Positions 23,086 through 34,512 of a stretch of DNA of 64,000 bases are shown piece after piece. This DNA is from Physcia stellaris (taxonomy: Eukaryota; Ascomycota; Lecanoromycetes; Caliciales; Physciaceae), in NCBI GenBank assembly GCA_018902385.1, contig JABSSW010000035.1, forward strand, positions 1 to 64,000, read 5' to 3'. A model generated the notes under the pieces. The model saw nothing but the letters and a program-made list of their open reading frames with translations. It had not been told where the DNA came from and searched no databases. How positions within the stretch are numbered: position 1 is the first letter of the stretch; each line of letters starts with the position of its first letter. A program made the position numbers and the translations under genes.

Positions 23086-23820
23086 TCATTGCCGATGCGG
23101 TTGTGAATTAAGTAAGGAGCTACGTTCGTCGATCTCTCTGTTGTATTTGACCGAAGGGCTGAAGAAGTTAGTAGAAAATCCTGGAGAGTGTTTATCCAAT
23201 ACATACTCAAAGAACCCAATAAACGCCCAAATGTAGAAGACGCCTACAATGCTGAGTATCCATTCTAAGATCCCAGCTGTTCGGAAATAGGCGAAATTTT
23301 CGAATACTGTCATTGCTATGGCAAGCAACATTTCAACCAGGACGGTGGCATTGCTTATAATGGCGCTATGTCTTCCATTAGTATGTTCTTACTTGGAGAT
23401 AATGTCCAAGGTTGGAAATAGAACACACAACACTCACCAGCGCCTTCGCCGATTAGGCTTCGTCGTCCTCTTCATATAACCCCAGCACACAATAGATGTG
23501 CAACAAGCACTGCCCGCTAGCGAGAAGAAGCAGGAGAGTAGGAACCTCTGATGTCGCTCGTGGAAATCGAAAGTGTCGAAGATGCTTAGGAGGGAGAGAC
23601 TGAGCCCAGCGCTGAAAGCCAGCAGGATGGCTAGCCCAGAGACGAGTTTGCTGCTTGTTAAGGGCCGAGTGCTGGCTCTGGAGCGACCGTGGCGCCACAG
23701 ATTGTGGCGATCAACATGCACGGCAGTAACGGTCCCAATGAATGTAAAGGCGGTTATCAATGACCTGCGATCCCGGGGAGTTAGCTCTATGGACTTGGAT
23801 TGGCGAGGACTCTGTCCCAT
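23086..23820 (-). CDS. Sfk1/DRAM/FRAG1-family membrane protein (N-terminus uncertain)
   Basis: Two exons (23,820-23,438 and 23,365-23,086) give 220 residues. The hallmark is GLSLSLLSIFDTFDFHERH followed by hydrophobic helices and AGILEWILSIVGVFYIW, the pattern of fungal Sfk1-like proteins (GLSIFDT...H; AAVLEWVI). These proteins act at the plasma membrane in phosphoinositide or lipid homeostasis. Usual members are longer and begin with a helix plus a YISD motif, which I could not find upstream on this strand. Either an upstream exon was missed or the gene is N-terminally shortened. A CAG acceptor inside the first exon (about 23,770) would suit a missing exon. Confidence 0.62.
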
Positions 23821-25518
23821 GGCCTGGTAGAAAGTGGTGCAAATTTTAGGATGAACCTCGACAGACCTGCGATTACTCGACTGGTGACGAAATTGGAAGA
23901 TGATGTGTTTTTCATGTCATCTTCAAATGCTTTGTGCCAAAGACGAGTACCCGTCTTGTCATGATGAATACCTTAGTGGTGATGCATGGGAGGCAAGATT
24001 GCACCACTCCAGACCATGGGATAAAAGTGAGAACAGAGCAAGAACAATAGAACACTTGAATCGTTTCACGCGGCTGGTACCAACGGATTCGCAAAGCCAA
24101 TATCAAGTGGGTTTAACAAGCCTCCTTGGACTGCTCATCCAATCCACGACATAGCCCACTGCCACGTTGTTCATAGTGGGTCTTCATCTATATTTGCTCA
24201 AACTAACACATTAAGGAAAGGAATCAATTACCCCACGATAAAGAGAGGCCGAAGTCGCGCGCTCCCAATGTTAGAGATAAATCTACATGTCATCAGTCCG
24301 CTCTTGACAGGATCGAGGGGAGATGAGGGCCGCACGCAACATATGGATTGCTCTGCAAGGGGTAACTGTGTCATACGAGAGTCAGCAAAGGCTGGGATCT
24401 CTGCGATTTGTTCCAGATTCTATCTCTGAGTACGAAAATCAACAACGAAACTTTAGCGGAAAGCGAGAGGTGGACGAGTATAGAACGTGTTCCAGCTATT
24501 CTCCCTTTCACCTACTCCATCATAAAGCGTCGGTACCTCTCATAGTGTCCAAGAAAGTCGGAATACGCACCGAGGTCTGCCTTCAGCCAGCCAATAAATA
24601 AGAAGTGAGGAAAGCGTGATGAGCCATGCTGATCCCGAGACAAGGGGTAAAAGCTCTGGTGAAGAATAGGACATATCCAAGGTCATCTTCGGATCGCAAC
24701 GAAAGTGTGTGGGTGTTCCCGTGAATATAGTAAAAGCAGATAAGATTGTGATAAAAAATGCGTCTAGGGCTTAATTACTATGGCTTCCCTGCCCAGCGGG
24801 AATTAGAACATGATGAGCTTCAAATTCCTCTGTTCATTGGATTCTTGACCGCTTTCTCTCGATTGGAGGCGACGACAAAGTCGAGAGCCGTTGGGGGTCG
24901 TAGAAAAGTCTTATTGATGATGCTTAACGATTACCACGACACGTCAAGCAATGATGGGCATATAGCGAAATACGCACAAACCGAAATTTGATCTTCACTA
25001 ACTACAGTACGAAAAGACGATGAGGATTGAAAATGAAAAAACCCCCAAGTTAAAAGATGAACGAAGTGATCGTGTGACTGAATGGAAATGACGAAATGAT
25101 AATGAAACATCGGATGAAACCGTTTTCTAGTTGCGGAATCTTAGCTCGCTTAGCTTCCGTGGGCTTCCGCAGAGCCCCCCACTACTGCTCTCGCTTGTTT
25201 TAGCGTGCCTGCCTAAACTCAGCTACTGGGCATCCCTGTCGTCATATTCACGGCGATCTCAACCACCGGCTGTTCAGCTTCTTGTGAACACAATCCCATT
25301 GCAAGCTTCACCATATGCTTTCCACTGACACAACTCCAGTTGCTGTCAGCTACACTTTCCAACCAATCTTCATTTGCCCGTCATTCATCCTTGACTGCTC
25401 ATTGGTCCTCATGACTGCTTTCCCACAACCAACCATAATGTGGAAGTAGCTCCCCTGATAGCACCTTCTCCAGTCACATCACATTTCTACTGGGCCAAGC
25501 CCATCACTACTAGATCTT
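23821..25518. other. Gene-poor interval of 1.7 kb
   Basis: No convincing coding sequence on either strand; the short frames lack recognisable domains and splice partners. It should include the promoters of the flanking divergent genes. Pyrimidine-rich tracts before 25,519 fit a fungal promoter and leader. Confidence 0.45.
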
Positions 25519-28500
25519 ATGGACGACTCCGACTCCTCTCTTACCCGGAAGCGGCCCCGTCTGTATAGTGGAGATCGATCTCATCGAAGCATGTCACAAG
25601 ATGAGCTATCAACGACACCACCGCATCTCAAGTCAAATCATCCTCCCTCTACACCTGCTTCAAACCCGGCGGCTGGAGCCAATCAAGTCAACACAGCGCT
25701 CCAGGACATGGTGTCAACCCCCTTTCAAACCCCAAGCAAGGTGACAATCAACGTCCGCGAATCTGGCCAAGGCGCCCCACAACAACCGCCGTCTCCAACT
25801 AATCAAGCCAGCGATAATCTACAGCTTCACCCAGAGAAGTGCGACATCAACCCTGCTGAATTTCCGACAGTTCGCGATGCATCATCTCCTGATGTAATTT
25901 CTGTATCGTCATCTCCACCCCGAAGTCCTGAAATTGAAGTGGCGGAGATAGAGGATATGGAGGACCATCCCCACGAAACAAAATGGAGAACAGTAAGGGA
26001 TGCAACCGATGTGCAAATGGCGCTTCTCGCTCAGTTTCCGTTTCACTCTCGTGGACGCCACCTCTGGAAGACCGTGGAAGCAATTCTAGAAGCCCTTGAG
26101 GACGGTGAGTCTGCTTATATTCGCCCCAAGAAGCCTAATAGCTGACTCGAATAAAGGCACCCTGCAGCCTGGCGACCGAGTTTTCAAGAGGCTGGGCGAC
26201 TGGATCGAGGGTTTTCTAGAATCTACAGAGTCATTAAGCTCGCAATGGAAAGATATGTTCTTGGATCAAAAGGATTTCTGGGCAATTTTTCCTCAGATTG
26301 CTCAGATTCTATGGAAACGATGGTATGCAGTGATTCATCGAAGTTGACGTAAAGCGCTTATACCAGCCAGTAACCATACAAAACGCGGAGAACCGCCTTT
26401 CAACGTTCTCATGTACGAAGAGGACAGTGAATATCGCCAAGATCTCCAGCAATTCTTCTCCGCCTTCACTGCGTTGATCGCCAGAATAGTGAAGGTCGAC
26501 TGTCAGATCATGGAGACAAATTCGTCTGTTGCCAGCATCGTTCGTGATCTCGTGTCGGACGAGTACATACGATGCCTAGGGATTTTTACTCACTACTGTG
26601 GCTCAACCCTCTGGGGTTTACTCCAGAACTCGTATGGATATGATTCTCGCCGCATAGTCACAGCCATCATCGTTCGCTTTTGGAAGCCCCATCGTATGGC
26701 ATTGAAAACATGTCACTGCTCCTCGAGAGATTGATGAATCGGTCTACAGATGCCCCTGGTCTGCTGCCAAAAATATGGCCGATCCTGGCTGCAGTAAACC
26801 GCGCACTGACCTTCTATCGGTTGTTGCAAGACATCGATGGCTTCGACTCTGCTACCTTACCGGAAGCCTTGCGAAGCATCCCTACTAAGGCATACAGACT
26901 ATTTGAACTGGTCGATTCAACTCTCCAGACATTCATTAGCAAACAAATGCCGGCTTTATCTCAGCCAATGGCCGAGAATATGGTTACTCAGATGTCACAG
27001 ATGCGGTGTATGACTGCAGCTGCGGACGATAAAGTGGCAGCCGCCATGTTGCAAACGCTTCCCAATGTCTCGCCTCAATTGAAAGCCGAATTTGGACCTA
27101 CTATCTTAGAGCTGACCTGGAAGTTCCAGACATTCCGAAAGTTTTTCCAGGAAGGCCGCATGGAGATCAGAGTACAGGGCGTCGAGCTGATGCAGCAAGA
27201 GTTGGTGAACAATTTGTATTCAAGGTTCATGAATCGTGACTCTGCGAAATGGGATCATCCTATAGCACAGTACATTGCAGATCTGATACTGGATAATCGA
27301 TTAGTTCAGTACCTTGTGGGAGTCGAGTCCCATGCCCAGTTGATCAGCCGTTGCGGCAACATCTTTGGATTTCTTGCGGTCACCCACAGATACACCAACG
27401 CCGAAACTGATGCTATATGGAAAGCAGTACGCACCAGCCAGGACTCTCGAGTGGTCGACGCTATTATAACTATGCTCGGCCATGTGGTTATTGTTGCTCA
27501 CTATCAAATGTTGCTCTACCTTACCACAAAGCTGAATGAACTACCGCTCCATAACTTTGACAGCACCATGATCCATTACGTGGGGAATCTACTCCACCAC
27601 ATTCGCGCTAAATGGAAGCTTGAACACCCTGGCGCAGAAGCAAAAATGGACATGCCACCTTATCATCTATGTATCCGGCTGATTCGAGAATCCGCTGCGA
27701 ATCAGTCTCTAGCTCCTCAAAAGCAGAGGGAGATCAAGGCATTTGCCACGCATCAGCTACAATCTTTATTGGCGTTAGGCCCAAGCGATGCGGACAGAAA
27801 AAGCATCTACGAAGAGTGCGTGATAGACATCTCCGGCGCGACCCAGTCTGCTGCAGGTAGTCTGTCTGCTATCCAAGCGCTACTCGGCGATCATTACAAG
27901 GAGGGCATTGTTTCGCTGGCTTCAACCTATGACATTTCTAGTCTCTTGATAAGGGAATACGGTTCTCTGGTCGAGACTGGAGACCTTCGAGAACTCACCT
28001 TCGAAGCCCTCTGTGAGCATTTAGGACCCCGGTTCAATTTCTTCGCTCTCATCATTGCGCATGCTCCTGAAAGCATCGACCTGGAACATGGACAACAACT
28101 CTGGAGTCTACTACTGGGGTCCCAATCTCTAAATGAAGGAGCGCGGGACAGAGCATGGATCATGCTTGCGGAAGCCATCAAACAGTGCCCCTTTAGGAAT
28201 ACCTTCATTGATAGATGTCTCAACATATATTTACCAACTCTACCACCATCCTCCTTTGCGACTCGACACAGCTTATCATTTCTGGAGCAAGTCATTCTTT
28301 ACGAGTCACGGACAAATGATGTAGTTCCAGGCGAACAGAAACCGGCTGCCGCCCCTACGGGGGTTGAACTACTGTGGCATTTGTCAATCGTCGCTCCTCC
28401 AAAGACTATCGAGCTCGAAGCTATAACCAAACTAGTTTCTTACTATCTCAACCTACCGAACGGCCAACGCTCGCCACGCACGATGACAGAGTCAATCTAC

Positions 28501-31500
28501 ATTGAAGTAGTTGAACGTTGTATTCGCCAGCTTACTGCCGCAGCATCGAAGTTAAAAGCCCATTGCGAAGGAGGATCTAGCGGCGAGCATGAGTTGATGG
28601 CAATCGTATTGTCCGAAGAAGATTGGACCACCCAGAGGCTGTCCTTCACGCGCTCGCTTCTGATCATGAAAGAGTTCGTCAAGGGTGCCCGCTCACGACC
28701 AACGTTTAGCCCGCTGCGCCAAACGGTTACTTGGGTACCGCGAAACGAGCACGACGTGAAGGGCAAGCCTATGAACTTACCTTATCAGACTTTCAATGGC
28801 AGTACCAGTAGCGGCATACTACGAATAGACGTTGGCGACGAAGAAACCCTTGTCGATCTTGCACAACGATTACGAGACTTGAGTGGATTTGCAGAGTTCA
28901 CTTTGATTGCCGGGGGGCGAAGGCTAGACCTTGAGGTTGATAAGAATCGAACATTAGAGGAGCTGAAGATCGATCAAAATAGCTTTCTCCTGGTCAAAAA
29001 GATGTTGCTTGCAGACTCGGCAACGGAGGTAGCTCTTGTATCAGACTTGAAGCCGTTGGAGGGTGAAATCATGAAGCACTTTCCCTCGCTTTACGATCTT
29101 CTTGCGATTGAAGACAGCCTTGCGAAAGAGGTAATCCCTAAGGCCTATAATGTCGGGAGCTTCACTTACCTTGTCAGATGTACGATTTCTTACTCAATTT
29201 CCCGCCACATAAGGATACGACAGCACTTGTTTGCGGCAACAAGACTCCAATAGAGGTAGCCTTCCCTCTAAAGCGCCATATCAAAGCCTCTATTCCACGT
29301 ATGCTCTTAAGAGCTGTCTCGCTTTCCAGCTACGCAACGTAGGTCATTTATCTCCACACTTTTCGAGAGATTCTTGCTAACGCACTCGAAGGGGACGGCA
29401 AGCCAGGAGTTTATCTCTCACGGTGTTCGACTGTTAGCTACAGTGCTGACGACTTTCGATGTCTTCAGCGAGCATCCGACTAATGAGCGTGACATTGTGA
29501 CTGCGGCAGGTCTTGTCGATTGTCTGCTCGCCTATCTCAGAGGTACGCTCCTCCCTTGAACGGCCAATTTCTCACTAAAACTGTCCACCAGAGCCTACAT
29601 CTGCAGAATTATCTATGAACTACGTTCTAGATCCTCGCTGTTTCGTGCAGCGTCTACAATCTTGTATCCTGTCTACGCTGGCATGTACAGATAGCGCCTA
29701 TTCAGGAGCGTTAGCTTGTAACTGTTTTGCGGTACTTCTTGAGGCTTCTCTACATTGTGGTAACGTATGGCATGCTCTCAAAGCGTCAGGACAGTGCGCC
29801 GCTTTGCTCCAAAGGTTAATCCTTGAGGACCCAAGAGACCATATTCGGAAGAGAGTTGCAGATTGTCTACGGGGCGTGTGTGCCGCACTACCCAAGTAAG
29901 TCAGGATTCCACAAGTACTTCAGGTACAAATACTAAGAGTGTATAAGCCTTGAAACCACGACCGCTGAAGAATTGGAATCCTACTTCTGGAACCAGATTC
30001 GGATCATCATACCTCGTAGCCTCGCGTTTGCAGATAACTGTCAACAATTCTTCGAGATCGCCGTGGGGATTTTTAGGTCCCTTGATCACATGAATCGAGA
30101 TAGCCTAGAGTTAGAGAAAATGGTTAAAGATTGGAGTAATCTATTACTAGTGCACAACCACTGCGAGGTGAGTAACGAGTCGAATATGAAACACCGTGCA
30201 AGATTTCACGCTTACTCTACTAGTACATTGGGTCCAATAACACGGACTGGGTAGCTTCGGGTATCTCCAGCCTTCTCCAGTGCTGCGTCCATGTGGCGAA
30301 ATCATTCAAGAAGCCAATGCGCATCAGGTGTGTTTCTCTCTTTGGACTGCAGGAAAATGGTTCTGACGCGTCATCAGCTCTGAATTGACCAGCAAACTTT
30401 TTAACAATTGCCTCTTCCCAGACATTCCCTACGAAGCAGACCACACAGCAGCATCGACCCTGACCCCAATTCTGCATAGCCAGACTAGAAACGATCTATA
30501 TCAGGTCATACTGGCGTTGAGTAACGATAACGAGAGTTATCAAAATTTACTAGGGCTTGTCGACGGACTGCTTCCGCAAGGTGAGGACTCTCACGCTTGG
30601 TCTTGGGGCATCGCTCAAATATCTGAAGAGTCTCTATACGAGGCCAATTGGAACCTCGAAAGGTCCAAGCTAGTTCTCTCGCCCACGGGGTATCCTGGTT
30701 TACGCAATCTGTCCAATACCTGCTATCTTAACTCGCTGTTCACACAGCTTTTCATGAACGTTGGTTTCCGCGAATTCATTCTCAAAACCAACATCACGGA
30801 GGGCCTTCGGTCGCAGAAACTTCTTGCGGAGACCAAAACTCTGTTCGCTTATATGCAAAACACCGTGCTCAAGGCAGTAGATCCTCAAGGAATCGCAGAA
30901 TCGGTCATTACCTACGATGGCACTCAAATTGATGTATCGGTACAAATGGATGTCGATGAATTCTTCAATCTACTTTTCGATAGGTGGGAGAGCCAGATCC
31001 TCTCTGATGCAGACAAGAAGTCGTTTCGGAACTTCTATGGTGGTCAGATTGTGCAACAAATAAAGTCAAAAGAATGTTCTCATATATCGGAACGATTGGA
31101 GCCCTTCTCCGCAATCCAATGTGATATCCAGGGCAAAGCTACGCTAAAGGACAGTCTGGATGCCTACGTGTCTGGGGAGATCATGGAAGGAGGTCCGTGA
31201 AATGCTTAAGTATGAATGTACTAAGATATCTCTGCTGACTTGAACACCAGACAACAAATACTCATGCACGTCATGTGGCAGATACGTTGATGCCATTAAG
31301 CGGTAAGTGTCGTAAGCTATCTGTACGAATATTGATTGACTTTATGCCAGAGCTTGTTTGAGAGATGTTCCTGATAATCTAATATTTCACTTGAAGAGAT
31401 TTGACTACGATCTTATGACAGGCCTAAGAAGTAAAATTAACGACAGGTTCGAGTTTCCTCTTGAGATCGACATGGCTCCATACAATGTGGCTTATCTCAA

Positions 31501-33701
31501 GGACTCTGACGTATCATTCCCACCTGATGTTTTCGAATTGGTTGGTGTCCTTGTCCACAGTGGCACAGCGGAGTCTGGGCATTATTACTCCTATATTCGC
31601 GAACGACCAGCCATTCCTGAGAGCAGTAACGCATGGGTCGAATACAATGACGCCGACATTACCCGGTTTGATCCTGTGCATATTCCTGATCAGTGCTACG
31701 GGGGTTTGGCCGAACAGTCACCTTTCACCACCTACCCCAAGCAGTGGAATGCATATATGCTCTTCTACCAGCGAAAGAAGGCCATCATATCTGATCTTTC
31801 CACATATCACCCGCCTTCTTCGGGCTCGCCAGTGAAAATTGAGCTGCCTGAAGGCTTAGTCAATCAGATTGCCCTGGACAATGCCTTGTTTATACGGAAG
31901 TTTTGCATCCTTGATCAGTCGTACGCAGATTTTGCATCAAACTTGCTGGAACAGCTCAGTCAAGTCAGGAAAGGGGTATGCTCTGAGGAACATCTCGTTG
32001 AGAAAGAGTCTATCTGGCTTGCTCTAAAAACACTCAACCAAGTTTTCTCCCGAGCCAGGGATTTCTATGGGTTCGATAAGACGTTGGGATCATTGACAAA
32101 GGTCATTGGAAACTGTACAACATGTTGCAAATTAGCCCTTGATTGGGTTGTTTCAGAGGATTCAAGCATGAGGAATATGCTACTTCGATGCCCGTCACCG
32201 AAAATCCGTAGAGATTTTGGATCAATGATTTTGATCGCTCTACGGTATCTGCGGCAAAACGACTCACCAGCTTATGGCCTTGTTATAGACAGTGACAATG
32301 ATGGAGCCGGTGATGATCGTTTGTCTGAAACTGCAGGCGCATTTCAGGAGGTAGTCTACTCTCTAAGAGAGCTGCGAAAGCAGATACCAGTACACGTCAG
32401 AGCATGGGACGACTACTTCGGTTTGATCGCCGAGTTGGCTGCATTCGGGAATCTGGAAGCATATGTCATTGTCCGTGAAGGTTTCATAAGGCACTGCCTC
32501 GATTTTCTCACGGTTGAGCATCAAGATATGAGGCAACAAAGCAGCAATTACCTCCGGAATTATGTTCGGCTGATCGAGAAAGGTCGCAAATTTTCGCTTC
32601 ACAAATTGATCGAGCTTCTACGAATTCTCCTCGAACATGTCGATCTCACTGAAGCATCACTGGAGCTGAGGGAATACGAGGATCGACCTATTACGAATGG
32701 CAAAGCACGGCTAAATGAGATGGAAGAAGGCCATCTTCACTTTGGCAGTCGATTACAGCGGCCTCGAACACTAATCTTTCTTGAGAAAATCCTTGGCTCA
32801 GATCACAATCGTACTGCAGCGAACAGCATTGTTCGTATGATGCTACTCGCAGAACCCGATACTGCTCTTTTGTCGGCAATGCATCGGACCATCGTCGCTG
32901 GTGTCAACGTCGAGCCGGCTACGATGGCTGCACCCTATCTAAGCGCCGCCATCGTGTTCTGCGAATCTTGTGCTGTGAATTCACTTATAAAAGAGCTCGT
33001 CAGGGGGATTGCCCAGGAAGTTGATACCATTGGATTGAATGGCGGTCAAGAACATCTCGACTTCTTCGCCTGCGCTAGACGGCTCTCGAATACCCAAGCT
33101 CCAAGGTCTCAGAACTCTTTCCACCGTTTGGTCCTTTTGACGGTACCACAGTGGGCTCCAGCATTGCTGATGTATTGGGAGGAAAGCGTCCGCCTTGGGA
33201 CGATTGAGCTTCTGAAGACGCTTGTTTTTGATTGCGATACCCGTAACATGGACAACGAACGGGAAGCTAACGAAATCGAGAACGTTGGAAGAGACCTATG
33301 TGAAGCATGTCTCCGACGCACCGAGGAAAACATTATCGAGCCTCGAAAACAAATTGACGGTAAACAGCTGGAGAATGTGATCCAAGTGATCAAGCATTGC
33401 GTACGTGCCTACTGCGACGCTGACGACATCCACCGACAGATCTCTGTTCGTGCCGAGGGTGAGTCTCCTCTACCTATGTTTCTATGTAAAGCTTTAGCTA
33501 ACGTATCTTGCAGTGGCAATCAATCAATTGCAGGCGCTGACGGTCTCGGAGGCCTACGATGCGGTCTCTGGTCAGTAGCTACACCTTCCTGTTGTTGGCG
33601 AAGATACTAATGTATGTATCTTAGACACGTGGAACGATGACAATTCGACCAATCCTACCGAATCGGAGTCGGATAACCTGTATCTGTCGGGTGGCGTTTA
33701 A
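25519..33701 (+). CDS. Giant USP34-like ubiquitin C-terminal hydrolase
   Basis: Large C19-family deubiquitinase, about 2,492 residues. Exons: 25,519-26,104; 26,157-26,322; 26,371-26,615; 26,687-29,130; 29,178-29,338; 29,403-29,542; 29,592-29,895; 29,948-30,167; 30,224-30,327; 30,378-31,192; 31,251-31,302; 31,351-33,458; 33,514-33,570; 33,625-33,701. The N-terminus is Ser/Pro-rich and disordered. A long helical region precedes a ubiquitin-like stretch (about 28,820-29,010, ending NSFLLVKKM). The catalytic core has the Cys box GLRNLSNTCYLNSL (Cys about 1572), a CSCG-like zinc pair (YSCTSCGRY) and the His box SGHYYSY (His about 1823). A long C-terminal helical region follows, as in USP34/USP9X. 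The third intron (26,616-26,686) is tentative: it has a weak donor and is inferred from the frame change. Confidence 0.9.
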
Positions 33702-34512
33702 TGAGCCAAGAAGATTTCGGGAATGAGGAAGGGTTCTCACAAACACCTGGCAACATCACGCTACGGTAATGGCGTACGGGAACGACTGGGATGATGGCAT
33801 GCATGTTAGGTAGTACAGCCTCAGTGGCTAGGGAGGATCATGTGCATCAAAGGCGAGCCGGCTTACTGGCGTGTATTGAAAGGCATGGAAGGCGTGTTTG
33901 CTGTACCAATGTACATGTACAAGTCCGGGTGATTTGTCCAATGAACTGAGGACTGGCAGTCTCAGGGAATGTTATTTCATTGCGCTTTATGATCGATACT
34001 TGAGGAGCAGTCAACGCTTCTTCTTGGGCTCTGCATCATGGAATCCGGTTCTCTGTAGTGGTGATGGCTTCTTCTTCAACAATAGTTGCGCGTAGGCGCT
34101 GATGGTAACACCACCGTCCTGAACATCTAGCACCTGCGGTCTCACTAATCCTAAATTTAGTATAAAGCCGCTTCGAAACCGATTTCCGTTCGCCTGGAGG
34201 TTTCTCGATAAAGCTCTGCGATAGAACTAGGCATTGCGTGGCAGCATAGGGTTTGTGGCAATCTTAGATACTGGCTACTGAAAACCTCGTGTATCTCATG
34301 TCTAGAGCAACAATCGAGAGAATCTACGATGAACTCGCTCGAAGAAGGTGAGGAGCACTCAAATCCTATGACAGACTCGCTCAGAGATCCCGCGGAGCTT
34401 TACATTGGTCCGGATAGCATTCTCCTTGACCAAATACTAAGGACGCGCTCTCTGTTCTAGATCATGCTGGATGTATCCTCTCGGTGCATCGTTCGCGTGA
34501 TCTCTATCTAGT
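33702..34512. other. Convergent intergenic region
   Basis: Between the 3' ends of the deubiquitinase and the aminopeptidase genes. No gene, RNA or repeat was recognised. Confidence 0.5.
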
